Assembly: GCF_003121625.1 (NCBI RefSeq)
Contig: NZ_QDDJ01000010.1
Coordinates: forward strand, 62,001-126,000
Length of the DNA stretch: 64,000 nucleotides
Reading direction: 5' to 3'
Source of the DNA: Ornithinimicrobium cavernae
GTDB taxonomy: Bacteria > Actinomycetota > Actinomycetes > Actinomycetales > Dermatophilaceae
Positions 41,314 to 50,084 of this stretch are shown here, piece by piece. Position 1 is the stretch's first letter. Every line of letters starts with the position of its first letter. Under the pieces are notes generated by a model. That model searched no databases, had not been told where the DNA came from, and saw only the letters and a program-made list of their open reading frames with translations. The position numbers and the translations under genes were made by a program.

Positions 41314-43962
41314 TCAGGCCGTGAGCTCGATGGTCGTCGCTCCCGGAATGCCGCGGTAGCGCTCCGGGGTGCACGTGAGCAGGACGACCTGGGTCCGCTC
41401 ACCCGGCCCCGCGAAGACGCTGCCGACCCGGTCGAGCCGCTCCGGGTCGGTGTAGCCCAGGGCGTCGTCGATCACCACGGGCACGCCTGCTCCCTCCTCG
41501 ACCAGCCCCGCGACCGCCAGCCGGGACAGGATGCCGAGCTGCTCCCGGGCGCCACCGGAGAGCTGGTCGAACGGGACGCAGGTGCCCTCCAGGGTGCGAC
41601 TGGTGATCGTCAGGTCCTCGGCGACCTCGACGTCGAAGGACGGTCCGTAGACCTGCTGACCCAGGCGGCGGATCTCCTGCTGGTAGGGGCGGACGTAGGC
41701 ACGGTGGGCGGCGTCGCGGTGGCGCCCCAACGTCTCACGGAGCTGTCGTGCCGCACGCGCCCGTCGGTGCACGGTGTCGAGCTCCTGCCTCAGCCGGACG
41801 AACTCGGCCACGGCCAGGTCGTAGGTCTCCTGGCGCCCCTCGCCACTGACCATCTCGACCTGTCCCTGCACCTGTGCCAGAGCGTGCCGGACCCGCGAGA
41901 GCTCGGCCTCGTGCTCGACCCTCTCCCGGTCGGCGTCGGCGAGCCGCGCACGGACTCCGTCGACGTCGGCCTCCTCCAGCTCCCTGCCGGTCACGGACGC
42001 ACGGGCCTCCACCTGGGCGTAGGCGACCCCGGCGGCCCGGACCGCCTCCTGCAGCGCCTCGTCGGAGGCCTCCTGGCGGCCCTCGGCCAGACGCTCGCGA
42101 TCCCGCTGGAGCCGCTCGGTCAGTGTCTCGTTGACCCCCAGCGACTTCTGGATCTGCAGCTCCAGCTGAGCGCACCGCTGCTCGTGGCGACGGAGCGCCG
42201 ACTCAGCGAGCTCGACCTGCTCGTCGGCCGTGCGGCGTGCTGCGACGGCGGCACGAGCCACGGCCCGGGCGGTCGCAGCGTCCGGTGGCAGGGCGTGGTC
42301 CACGGGCCGGCTGGCGCCCGGTCCGTCCGTCCGCTCGCGCAGCTGCTGGAGCTCCGCGGTCAGCTCCTCCTCGCTGCGCCCCTCCAAGAGGTCGGTGATC
42401 CGCTCGGTGACGTGCCGGATCCGCGCTGCGGTCGCACTCCGGCGCTCGGCGGCACCGCGTGCGTCCGCGAGGTCACTCACGCCACTCTGCTCGAGCAGGT
42501 CGGCGAGGTGTGCCTCGGCGTGCGCCAGGTCGGTCGCGAGCTGGGCGGAGCCCTGCTCGGGTCGCACCGTGACGCGCAGCTCTCCCGGCAGCTCGAGCTC
42601 CAGGCCCCCGCGCACCGGCAGGTCCGATCCGTCCACACCGTCCACCGTGAGGGACTCACCGTTGATGACCACCGTGCGCGGCTGTCCGAGCGCCACCAGG
42701 GCCACCCGGGGGCTGCTCGCCTCGAGCTGTGCCCGGAACCGCACGAGGGAGCGCTCGGCGGACTCCAGGGAGCGGACGGTCGAGCTGTCCACCTCCGGGC
42801 ACTCGGTGAGCTCGGCGCGGGCCGTGGCCTCCTCGGCGCGCAGCCGGGTGAGCCGCTCGAGCACGGCGCACAGCCGTGCCACCCGCTCGGCCGTGTCGAT
42901 CTCCTCGACGTCGGCGGCCGCCAGGTCGGCGACCTCGGACGCCCGGTCGCGCGCTGCCCTGGCCGTGTCGCGGGCCGCGACGAGACCGGTCGTGGCCTCC
43001 TGCGCCGCCGCGAGCCCCACCCGATGCTCTCCGACGGACTCGGCCGCCTGGTCCAGCCGCTCCTGCGCGTCGGCCAGGTCCTGGACCGCCCTCTCCCGGC
43101 GAGCGAGCGCCTCCCGCGCCTGCACGGAGTCCCTCCGGGCGCGGGCCAGGGCGGCTGTGGACTCCTCGTGGGCCCGGACGACCCTGGTGACCTCGGCATC
43201 GTGCGCCCGGGCCCGGTCGAGGGCCTCCGCGACTGCCGCGTCCCGCGCCGTCAGCGCGGCCATCTCGTCACGCAGCCGGTCGTGGTGCTGCACGAGCTCC
43301 TGGGTCTCCATGAGCGCCTGGTGGGCGTGCACCGCCTCGTCCCGGGCAGCCGACGCCGCTGCGGCCGCGGTCTTGAGCTCGCCACCGACCCGGCCGGTCC
43401 GGGTGTAGTAGCGCAGGAACTCCTCCTCCACCCGCTCCAGGAGGGGCGCCCCGTCGGCCGAGTGCAGGTCGACCCCGCTGGCACCGTCCAGGGCCTCGGT
43501 GAGGACGGCACTGTCGGTCAGCGCCACCTGCCCCATCTCGCCGGCCTGGGTGAACCGCAGGGCGTCCCACAGCGGCCGGTCGAGCGACTCGGCGAGGATG
43601 CCGTCGAGGCGCTGCTGGGCCGCCTCACCGGTGTGCTGCTCGTGCACCGGCGAGAGGATCTCCAGCTCGGTCGAGGTGCCGCGCAGCCACTGCTTGGCAA
43701 AGCGCAGCCGGTGCCGGCCCACGCTGAACTCCGCCTCCACCCGGGGGCCGGCGTCCCGGCCGAGCGGCTTCAGCGCCTTGACGGCCCGGGACTGCGAGGT
43801 GGCCTTGGCGCGCGGGTCCAGGAGCAGGTCGAACGCCTCGAGGAGGGTGGTCTTGCCGACCTCGTTGGGCCCCTCGATGACGACGACACCCGTGTCCGGG
43901 AAGGTGACGGTGCGGTCGTGCACGCCCTTGACGTCCTGCAGGTGCAGCCGGTGCAGCCTCAT
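41314..43962 (-). CDS. SbcC/Rad50-like (YhaN-type) ATPase
   Basis: An 882-residue SMC-like ATPase. The N-terminal half-domain begins L-H-L-Q-D-V-K-G-V and has the Walker A G-P-N-E-V-G-K-T-T. Long Ala/Glu/Arg-rich coiled coils cover about 170-700. The C-terminal half has the ABC signature Q-L-S-G-G-A-R-E-Q and Walker B V-P-V-V-I-D-D-A-L-G-Y. No zinc-hook C-x-x-C is visible in the coiled coil, which separates it from canonical SbcC and fits YhaN. Its ATG overlaps the metallophosphoesterase stop by four bases, as expected for a nuclease complex. Confidence 0.9.
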   Translation of the reverse strand: MRLHRLHLQDVKGVHDRTVTFPDTGVVVIEGPNEVGKTTLLEAFDLLLDPRAKATSQSRAVKALKPLGRDAGPRVEAEFSVGRHRLRFAKQWLRGTSTELEILSPVHEQHTGEAAQQRLDGILAESLDRPLWDALRFTQAGEMGQVALTDSAVLTEALDGASGVDLHSADGAPLLERVEEEFLRYYTRTGRVGGELKTAAAAASAARDEAVHAHQALMETQELVQHHDRLRDEMAALTARDAAVAEALDRARAHDAEVTRVVRAHEESTAALARARRDSVQAREALARRERAVQDLADAQERLDQAAESVGEHRVGLAAAQEATTGLVAARDTARAARDRASEVADLAAADVEEIDTAERVARLCAVLERLTRLRAEEATARAELTECPEVDSSTVRSLESAERSLVRFRAQLEASSPRVALVALGQPRTVVINGESLTVDGVDGSDLPVRGGLELELPGELRVTVRPEQGSAQLATDLAHAEAHLADLLEQSGVSDLADARGAAERRSATAARIRHVTERITDLLEGRSEEELTAELQQLRERTDGPGASRPVDHALPPDAATARAVARAAVAARRTADEQVELAESALRRHEQRCAQLELQIQKSLGVNETLTERLQRDRERLAEGRQEASDEALQEAVRAAGVAYAQVEARASVTGRELEEADVDGVRARLADADRERVEHEAELSRVRHALAQVQGQVEMVSGEGRQETYDLAVAEFVRLRQELDTVHRRARAARQLRETLGRHRDAAHRAYVRPYQQEIRRLGQQVYGPSFDVEVAEDLTITSRTLEGTCVPFDQLSGGAREQLGILSRLAVAGLVEEGAGVPVVIDDALGYTDPERLDRVGSVFAGPGERTQVVLLTCTPERYRGIPGATTIELTA

Positions 43963-45209
43963 CGGGCGACCTCCCGGGAGAAGCGGTAGAGCAGGGTCAG
44001 GGCGTCGGTGGCGCTCTCGTGGTCGGGTCCGGCCTCCGGTGTGAAGTCCCACGCCAGGGGGTCGACGTCGCCCGGCTCAGGACCCTCCGCAACGACTGGC
44101 TCCGCGACAGGCAGCGGGGTGCCGGCCAGGTCGCGCATCTCCTCGGCCGCCGCCCCCAGGAAGCCCCCGAGCCGGAGGTCGCCGAACCCGGTGGCCTCTG
44201 TGCTGACCCGCAGGTCCGTGTGCCGATCCCAGAGGTAGAGGGCCGCGAACACCTCTCCCTGCTCCTCCAGCAGGTCGGACAGCTCCGCGTGCTCGGCGAC
44301 GCCCAGCACACCCCGCAGGGCCAGGCGCACGACCGTGCGGTCCTTGTCCGGGAGGGCGGCCAGGTCCCGCGCCAGGGCGGTGACGTCCGCGGCCCCGGTC
44401 AGCTCGTGCTGGAGCGTCCGGAACGTCCACGTGCCGACGTGCACGGGAGTCACCACCGGCGGACGCTCGTCGTCGAGCTCGACGACGAGCACGTCCCCGG
44501 GCAGTGCCTCCCGGTGGTCGGTCACCTCCGGAGCGCCGGAGTACCACACCGCGCCGCTGGACCCGACGTCCGTCCGTGAGTGGCGGTCGCCGAGCGCGAC
44601 GTAGTGGAGACACCCTGCGGCCAGCTCCTGCTCCAGCGGCGCGAGGGCGATCGCGGCCCGGTTCGCGCGGTCGGGGTCGAGCACGTCGACGGCACCGTGA
44701 CCCACCACGATCCGGACCGTGCCGCCCCGGCCGGCTGTCGGCATACGCTCCTCTGCCGCCAGCGCGGCTGTGACGGCCGCGCCGACCAGGTCAGTGTCAG
44801 GGTGCTTGCCGGACCACGGCGCAGGGACCAGCTCCACTCCCTCGCGCACCACCACGGGCTCGCTGCCGGTCAGCACGTGGACGTGATCGGGGCAGTCGCG
44901 GACGAACTGGGGGCTGCGGTAGATCGTCAACGGGTCCAGCGGGTCGTGGTTGCCGGGCAGCAGATAGACGGGGACCGGGACGGCGGCGAGCGCCTCCAGC
45001 GCCCGGCCCACGGTCTGGCGGGAGAGCTGGTTGGTCTCGAAGACGTCCCCGCACACCACGACGAACTCGCACTCCTGCTCGCGGGCGACGGCGCCGAGGC
45101 GCCGGATCGCGTCGATCCGCGCGGCCGCAAAACGTGCCTGCGCCTCGCCCTGCAGGAAGTGCCTCGTCATGCCGATCTGCCAGTCGGCCGTGTGCAGGAA
45201 CCGGACCAT
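43959..45209 (-). CDS. SbcD/Mre11-like (YhaO-type) DNA repair exonuclease
   Basis: A 416-residue metallophosphoesterase. Metal motifs: H-T-A-D-W-Q near the start (Gln in place of the His of D-x-H in Mre11), V-V-V-C-G-D-V-F-E, L-P-G-N-H-D-P, V-V-G-H-G and L-G-D-R-H-S. Partner of the SMC-like ATPase downstream. ATG 45209 is preceded by GGGAGGAGAGGC. Such complexes process DNA double-strand ends. Confidence 0.92.
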   Translation of the reverse strand: MVRFLHTADWQIGMTRHFLQGEAQARFAAARIDAIRRLGAVAREQECEFVVVCGDVFETNQLSRQTVGRALEALAAVPVPVYLLPGNHDPLDPLTIYRSPQFVRDCPDHVHVLTGSEPVVVREGVELVPAPWSGKHPDTDLVGAAVTAALAAEERMPTAGRGGTVRIVVGHGAVDVLDPDRANRAAIALAPLEQELAAGCLHYVALGDRHSRTDVGSSGAVWYSGAPEVTDHREALPGDVLVVELDDERPPVVTPVHVGTWTFRTLQHELTGAADVTALARDLAALPDKDRTVVRLALRGVLGVAEHAELSDLLEEQGEVFAALYLWDRHTDLRVSTEATGFGDLRLGGFLGAAAEEMRDLAGTPLPVAEPVVAEGPEPGDVDPLAWDFTPEAGPDHESATDALTLLYRFSREVAR

Positions 45210-45347
45210 GCCTCTCCTCCCGAAGTGATGGCCTCACCGTAGGAGAGACCACCGACAGAGCCGGGCTGGCTCACCGGCCGAGCCCGGATCCGTCCCGGAC
45301 CCGGTCCTCGGCCACTGTGGAAATGCGCTGGTGCCCCCACCGTCCAG

Positions 45348-45353
45348 TACCCT
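45348..45353 (+). promoter_or_regulatory. -10 element placing transcription start at the leader ORF
   Basis: TACCCT ends 7 bases before ATG 45361. If it works, the transcript of the CNNM operon starts at the leader ORF itself. Confidence 0.45.
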
Positions 45354-45360
45354 TGATGAC

Positions 45361-45465
45361 ATGCATAAACAGGCAGAACCCACGGACGAACCCTCGGAGC
45401 CCAGTAGTACCGGGCCGGGCCAGGCCCGGCGCTCCACCCACACCGTCCGGCAGGGGAGCCTCTGA
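45361..45465 (+). CDS. Candidate 34-residue acidic, proline-containing leader peptide of the CNNM operon
   Basis: An ATG frame M-H-K-Q-A-E-P-T-D-E-P-S-E-P continues to residue 34; its TGA stop shares one base with the ATG of the CNNM gene (TGATG at 45463-45467). It has four Pro and four Asp/Glu in residues 6-19, then a basic stretch Q-A-R-R. A stem GCCGGGC/GCCCGGC (45414-45430) forms within it. A -10 lies 7 bases upstream. In enterobacteria acidic/proline leader peptides such as MgtL destabilise ribosomes when magnesium is low and switch on magnesium transport; similarity of layout is suggestive only. Confidence 0.55.
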   Translation: MHKQAEPTDEPSEPSSTGPGQARRSTHTVRQGSL

Positions 45466-46853
45466 TGCTCATCGTCAGCGGCCTGCTCGTCATCCTTCTT
45501 CTCACTGTGCTGACCGGCTACTTCGTCGCGCAGGAGTTCGCCTATGTCGCCGTCGACCGCGGGCAGCTGCAGAAGCTCGCCGACGAGGGCGATGCCGCCG
45601 CCGAGCGCGCGCTCCGGGTCACCTCGCGGCTCTCCTTCACCCTGTCCGGCGCCCAGTTCGGCATCACGCTCACAGCGCTGCTCGTCGGCTTCGCCGGCGA
45701 GCCCCTGCTCGGCCAGGGCCTGGTCCGGGTGCTCGGCGTCACCGACCTCTCCCCCGCGGCAACGACCTCGCTGTCGGTCGCGGTCACCCTGCTCGTCGCC
45801 ACCGGCGTGCAGATGGTCCTGGGCGAGCTCGGCCCCAAGAACCTGGCCATCGCCCGCCCGGTCCCGCTGGCCCGGGCCCTGTCCAGGTCGACGCTGCTGT
45901 ATCTCACGCTCGCCGGCCCGATCATCAGCCTGTTCGACAAGGCGTCCAACCGGTTGCTCCGCGCGGTCGGCATCGAGCCGTTGGAGGAGCTCCCGCAGGG
46001 CGCGACCCCCGAGGAGCTGCACCGCATCATCGACGAGGCCCACACCGGCGGCCTGCTCGACGCCGACCTGTCCCGGCTGCTCGGCCGGGGCCTGGCCTTC
46101 CGCAAGCACGTGGCCGAGGAGGTCATGACCCCGCGCATCGACGTCGAGACCGTCCAGGCCGACGAGCCGGCCGCCCGCGTGCTCGAGCTGCTCGAGACCG
46201 GGCACTCCCGCTTCCCGGTCATCGGCCGGGACATCGACGACATCGTCGGGGTGATCGGCCTGCACGAGCTGTTGGAGGTGCCCGCGCACGAGCGCCCGAC
46301 GACGACCGTCCGCGACCTGGCGAGTGAGGCGCTGATCCTGCCCGAGAGCCTGCCGCTGCCGCGGGTCCTGGAGCAGATGCGCGAGGCGCACCGGCAGATC
46401 GCCGTCATCGTCGACGAGTACGGCGGCTTCGCCGGTGTCATCACCTTCGAGGACGTCGCCGAGGAGGTCGTCGGCGAGATCTGGGACGAGGGCGACCTCG
46501 AGGAGGAGACCGTCGAGGTCCAGCCGGACGGCACCTGGGAGGTCCCGGCCCGGCTGCGACTCGACGAGGTGCACCAGATGACCGGTGTCACGCTGCCCGA
46601 GCACGAGGACTACGACACGGTGTCCGGGCTGATCATGGACCGCCTCGGCCGCGTGGCCGAGGAGGGCGACACCCTGGAGGTCGCCTGGGACGGCCGGGAC
46701 GAGAGCGGTGCGCCGGTGGTGCACCGGGTGCGGCTCGACGTCCTCTCGGTGCAGCGCTACGTGCCCGAGACGGTCCGGCTGCACGCACCCCGGACACAGC
46801 CGGGCTCGCTGGCCGACGACGCGGCCACCGCGGTCGAGGAGGTGGCCTCATGA
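45465..46853 (+). CDS. CNNM/CorC-family membrane protein with CBS pair and CorC/HlyC domain
   Basis: A 462-residue protein. DUF21/CNNM transmembrane domain (1-185) with E-F-A-Y-V-A-V-D-R and G-E-L-G-P-K-N-L-A motifs, a CBS pair (about 205-320; E-V-M-T-P-R-I-D at the start), and a CorC/HlyC domain (about 345-430; D-Y-D-T-V-S-G-L-I). Homologues such as MpfA and CorC mediate magnesium (and cobalt) efflux. ATG 45465 is overlapped by the stop of the leader ORF; a GGGAG Shine-Dalgarno lies inside that ORF. The next gene overlaps by four bases. Confidence 0.93.
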   Translation: MLIVSGLLVILLLTVLTGYFVAQEFAYVAVDRGQLQKLADEGDAAAERALRVTSRLSFTLSGAQFGITLTALLVGFAGEPLLGQGLVRVLGVTDLSPAATTSLSVAVTLLVATGVQMVLGELGPKNLAIARPVPLARALSRSTLLYLTLAGPIISLFDKASNRLLRAVGIEPLEELPQGATPEELHRIIDEAHTGGLLDADLSRLLGRGLAFRKHVAEEVMTPRIDVETVQADEPAARVLELLETGHSRFPVIGRDIDDIVGVIGLHELLEVPAHERPTTTVRDLASEALILPESLPLPRVLEQMREAHRQIAVIVDEYGGFAGVITFEDVAEEVVGEIWDEGDLEEETVEVQPDGTWEVPARLRLDEVHQMTGVTLPEHEDYDTVSGLIMDRLGRVAEEGDTLEVAWDGRDESGAPVVHRVRLDVLSVQRYVPETVRLHAPRTQPGSLADDAATAVEEVAS

Positions 46854-47926
46854 GCACGAGCACCGCCCTGCTGGTGAGCGTCCTGCTCCTGGTGCTCAAC
46901 GCGTTCTTCGTCGCGGCGGAGTTCGCCGTCGTCGCCGCCAAGCGTCACCGGCTGGAGGAGCGCGCCTCCGCCGGCAGCCGTGCCGCCAAGTCGGCCGTGG
47001 CCGCGAGCAAGGAGCTCTCCTTGATGCTGGCCGGTGCCCAGCTCGGCATCACCCTGTGCACCCTGGGCCTGGGCGCGCTCGCCGAGCCCGCCGTCGCCAC
47101 GCTGCTGGAGCCCGCCCTGCACTGGGCCGGCCTGCCGGGTGCGCTGACGCACGTCATCGCGGTGATCATCGCCGTCGCGCTCGTCGTCTTCGTGCACATG
47201 GTGGTCGGCGAGATGGCACCGAAGTCGTGGGCCATCTCCCACCCCGAGACCTCGGCGGTGCTCCTGGCGATGCCGTTCCGCGGCTTCACCTGGGCGAGCC
47301 GCCCCCTCCTCTGGGTGCTCAACGAGCTCGCCAACCTCATGCTGCGGATCGGCGGGGTCCAGCCGGTCGACACGGTGAGCGCGACGCACGGGCCCGCCGA
47401 GCTGCAGCTGCTGCTCGCCCAGTCCCACCAGCACGGGGTGCTGGACGACGAGGACCACGCGATCCTCACCGGCGCCCTGAAGCTCGAGGAGGAGACCATC
47501 GCCGCGGTCATGTTCCCCGTCGCCGAGGCCGTCTGCGTGCCGCACACCGGCACTGCGAGGGACGTGGAGCAGATCTGCCGGGAGAGCGGCCGGTCCCGCC
47601 TGTTCGTGACCCGGGACGGACGGATCACCGGCCTGGTCCACGTCCGCGACGCGGTGCGCGCCACGGCCGCGGCCCAGCGGGAGTATGCCGTCACCCACCT
47701 CGAGCAGGAGGCCATCACCCTCCCGGCGAGCCTGCCGCTCATCGACGGCGTCCAGCGCATGCGTCAGGAGCGCGCCCAGCTCGCCCTGGTCAGCGATCCC
47801 GAGGGCACCGTCGTGGGGCTGATCTCGCTGGAGGACCTCCTGGAGCAGATCCTCGGTGAGTTCGACGACGAGACCGACGAGCCGGAGCCGGACCCGGCCC
47901 CGGTGGCGCAGCCGTCGATGTCCTGA
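46850..47926 (+). CDS. CNNM-family membrane protein, short form
   Basis: A 358-residue second CNNM protein, coupled to the first by ATGA (46850-46853). The DUF21 domain (1-190) has E-F-A-V-V-A-A-K-R-H-R and V-G-E-M-A-P-K-S-W-A; the CBS pair follows (about 205-335). The tail is acidic (D-D-E-T-D-E-P-E-P-D) and there is no CorC/HlyC domain, so the pair likely forms a heteromer in which only the first subunit has that domain. Confidence 0.93.
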   Translation: MSTSTALLVSVLLLVLNAFFVAAEFAVVAAKRHRLEERASAGSRAAKSAVAASKELSLMLAGAQLGITLCTLGLGALAEPAVATLLEPALHWAGLPGALTHVIAVIIAVALVVFVHMVVGEMAPKSWAISHPETSAVLLAMPFRGFTWASRPLLWVLNELANLMLRIGGVQPVDTVSATHGPAELQLLLAQSHQHGVLDDEDHAILTGALKLEEETIAAVMFPVAEAVCVPHTGTARDVEQICRESGRSRLFVTRDGRITGLVHVRDAVRATAAAQREYAVTHLEQEAITLPASLPLIDGVQRMRQERAQLALVSDPEGTVVGLISLEDLLEQILGEFDDETDEPEPDPAPVAQPSMS

Positions 47927-47956
47927 CCCGACTCACGGCCTGCTGAACGCACGCCG

Positions 47957-47983
47957 CGCGGCACCGGCCGGGCCGGTGCCGCG
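47957..47983 (+). terminator. Terminator-like hairpin after the CNNM operon
   Basis: A perfect 13-bp inverted repeat (CGCGGCACCGGCC and complement) around a single central base, 30 bases after the CNNM stop. There is no T run. Confidence 0.65.
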
Positions 47984-48048
47984 ATGAGTCCGGGGCACAG
48001 CCCCGGTCTACCTCCTCACCCAGCCGTACGGCATACCGAGGAGGAAGC

Positions 48049-48765
48049 ATGCGCCTGCCCAGACACCCTGTGGCCGTCAGCCACCACCCAGAGATCGTGG
48101 ACCGCGCCACCTGGGAAGCAGCCGTTGCCGAGCAACTGGCCAGGGAGAAGGCGCACACCCGGGAGGGCGATGCGCTCGCGGCGGCGCGGCGGCGGCTCCC
48201 GATGACCGAGGTGCCGGCGACCGCCACCGTGGTGGGTCCGGACGGACCGGTGCCCTTCCGGGAGACCTTTGAGGGGCGGTCGATGCTCGTGGCCTACTTC
48301 CACATGTGGCACGACGGCCATGCCTGGCCGGGGCAGTGCGAGGGCTGCACCTTCTCCACGGCACAGATCCAGGTGCCGGAGTACCTCAACGCCCGGGACG
48401 TCACCCTGGCGGTCCTCAGCGAGGGCAGCTACGAGGAGAGCGCACCGTATGCGGAGTTCATGGGCTACCGGCTGCCCTGGTGGTCGGCCAGGGACTCCGC
48501 GGACGAGCTGGTCGCGGGGCGCGGGTTCGGCATGCTCGCCTGCTATCTGCGGCTCGGCGAGCGGGTGTTCGAGACCTGGTGGACGACGGGCCGCGGCACC
48601 GAGGTGATGGACTGGAGCTACGGCCTGCTCGACCGCACCGTGTACGGGCGGCAGGAGGCGTGGGAGACCTCGCCCGACGGGTGGCCCAGGCTGCAGGACG
48701 AGCACGCCTGGCGCGTCGCGGGGCGGCCGACGGCGCAGTGGCACGTCACCGACGCGCCCGCCTGA
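48049..48765 (+). CDS. DUF899 thioredoxin-like protein
   Basis: A 238-residue protein of the DUF899 family. Typical marks are A-R-R-R-L-P-M at residue 47, H-M-W-H-D near 85, and C-E-G-C-T-F-S near 97 (C-x-x-C), then F-M-G-Y-R-L-P-W-W and a C-terminal D-W-S-Y-G-L-L-D-R-T-x-Y-G-R-Q-E. A redox role is likely from the fold but unproven. GAGGAGG lies 4-5 bases before ATG 48049. Confidence 0.9.
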   Translation: MRLPRHPVAVSHHPEIVDRATWEAAVAEQLAREKAHTREGDALAAARRRLPMTEVPATATVVGPDGPVPFRETFEGRSMLVAYFHMWHDGHAWPGQCEGCTFSTAQIQVPEYLNARDVTLAVLSEGSYEESAPYAEFMGYRLPWWSARDSADELVAGRGFGMLACYLRLGERVFETWWTTGRGTEVMDWSYGLLDRTVYGRQEAWETSPDGWPRLQDEHAWRVAGRPTAQWHVTDAPA

Positions 48766-48801
48766 GTCGTCGGGCCCTGGTCTGGCTGAGGGCCACAGAC
48801 G

Positions 48802-48833
48802 CAGGAAGGCCCCGCCGGAGCGGGGCCTTCCTG
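48802..48833. terminator. Bidirectional terminator between DUF899 and P60 genes
   Basis: A perfect 13-bp inverted repeat (CAGGAAGGCCCCG and complement) around CCGGAG, between convergent genes. Confidence 0.85.
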
Positions 48834-48853
48834 GTGGTGCGGGGCGCTGTGCG

Positions 48854-49690
48854 TCAGAGGACGCGGCCGTAGCCGCTCACGCCGCTGAAGATCGGGCGCA
48901 GCTGGCTCGGGATGCCGGGCTTGCCCGAGTCGTAGACCATGCCGTTGCCGGCGTAGATGCCCACGTGGTAGGCCGGGTAGCCCCAGAAGATCAGGTCGCC
49001 GGGCACCGGGTTGCTGACCGGGGTGGCGTAGGCCTGCTGGGCAGCCGCGGAACGGGGCAGGTTCACACCGATCTGGGCGTACACGTAGGAGGTGTAACCC
49101 GAGCAGTCGAAGCCGGCCGGGGTGCTGCCGCCGTACTGGTACATGATGCCGGTGTAGGCCGCGGCGACGCCGAGGACGCCACCACCGTTCGACGGCGGGG
49201 CGGGAGCCGGGGCCGGCTCCGGGGCCGCCTCGCGCTCCGTGCTGCGGCTGGCGGAGTAGCCGGACCGCTCGGAGGTGGAGGAGTCCGTGGAGGACACGGA
49301 GTCGTCGGTGGTGGCCGGGGCAGCCTCTGCCACGGGCTCGGGCTCCTCGACGACCGGGGTGACGCCGGTGAAGCCCAGCGAGCCGAACTCGATGTCAACG
49401 TCCTCCGGTGCGGCGACGGCCACGGCCGGCAGGTCCGTGGGCTCGGCCATGACCGGCATAGAGGTCGCGAGGAGGTCGACGCTCACCGGGGAGTTGACGG
49501 CGCCGGTCACCACGGTAGCGACCTCGTCGACGATGCCCTGGGGGTTGGCGCTCGCGGGGGCAACGGCGGCGGCCAGGAGGCCACCGGAGGTCGCAACGAC
49601 AGCGGTCGTCTTCGCCGAGCGGGTGATCGTGGCGCCTGCTGCAGTGAGCCGGCTGGGCGCGCGGTGGCGACCGGGGGTGCGGTGGGTCAC
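48854..49690 (-). CDS. Secreted NlpC/P60 peptidoglycan endopeptidase
   Basis: A 278-residue exported cell-wall hydrolase. A signal peptide ends near A-P-A-S-A-N-P; a long Pro/Ser/Glu-rich linker (about 50-165) leads to the C40 domain with catalytic Cys in F-D-C-S-G-Y-T and His in Y-H-V-G-I-Y. It probably cuts D-iGlu-mDAP-type bonds in stem peptides. GTG 49690 has GGAGAGG 8 bases upstream; the longer frame starts inside the riboswitch and is rejected. Expression is under a c-di-AMP riboswitch, so it should rise when c-di-AMP is low. Confidence 0.94.
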   Translation of the reverse strand: MTHRTPGRHRAPSRLTAAGATITRSAKTTAVVATSGGLLAAAVAPASANPQGIVDEVATVVTGAVNSPVSVDLLATSMPVMAEPTDLPAVAVAAPEDVDIEFGSLGFTGVTPVVEEPEPVAEAAPATTDDSVSSTDSSTSERSGYSASRSTEREAAPEPAPAPAPPSNGGGVLGVAAAYTGIMYQYGGSTPAGFDCSGYTSYVYAQIGVNLPRSAAAQQAYATPVSNPVPGDLIFWGYPAYHVGIYAGNGMVYDSGKPGIPSQLRPIFSGVSGYGRVL

Positions 49691-49703
49691 GGTGGTACCT
49701 CTC

Positions 49704-49850
49704 CAAATGCCTACGGGGTGAGCTGTCGGGCTCGGGCTGGAGTGCGCCCGGAGCAACGGCGAACCGAAACTCTTAGCCCCAAGGGGCCGAAGCCCCAGTA
49801 GTGGGTCCCCCGCTCCTGCCAGCGGTGTACTCAAAGATCCACCCACAGTG
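49704..49850 (-). promoter_or_regulatory. c-di-AMP riboswitch (ydaO/yuaA class)
   Basis: On the minus strand the leader has the conserved blocks of this riboswitch: GCAGGAGCGGGGGACCCA (around 49805-49822), a TGGGGCTTCGGCCCC stem, TTGGGGCTAAGAG (around 49770) and the 3' core CCCGACAGCTCACCCCG then GTAGGC (49709-49735). In actinobacteria this class precedes genes for P60 and Rpf-type wall hydrolases and turns them off on c-di-AMP binding. Boundaries are approximate. Confidence 0.9.
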
Positions 49851-49902
49851 ACAGGACTCAGCGCCTGCGGGTGGAGCTCCTCCGGGGAGAGGCAGCGAGA
49901 CG

Positions 49903-49932
49903 AGAGTACACACCCGATCCGCGGATTGTCAC
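49903..49932 (-). promoter_or_regulatory. Promoter of the riboswitch-P60 transcript
   Basis: Minus strand: GTGACA (49932 to 49927), 18-bp spacer and TACTCT (49908 to 49903), about 50 bases above the riboswitch core. Beyond it, 49933-50084 holds nothing I can assign. Confidence 0.5.
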
Positions 49933-50084
49933 GTTTCGGTAAAGGCTCTGTGGAAAACTCACGGCGGATCTGGCGCCACAACGCCGTTGACCTGCGCAGA
50001 TCCCGTGCGACTTGGTCAAACTCCCAGTGTTCTTGTGAGTGAGTTCACATCACGACACTGCAACATCTGCAGGGCTGCCGACGT

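Noticed and set aside
41704-43989. Long plus-strand frame opposite the SbcC-like gene
   Set aside because: Antisense shadow of coiled-coil coding sequence.
45210-45464. M-box magnesium riboswitch before the CNNM operon
   Set aside because: The 255-bp gap lacks the conserved M-box blocks; only the leader ORF and a 7-bp stem are visible.
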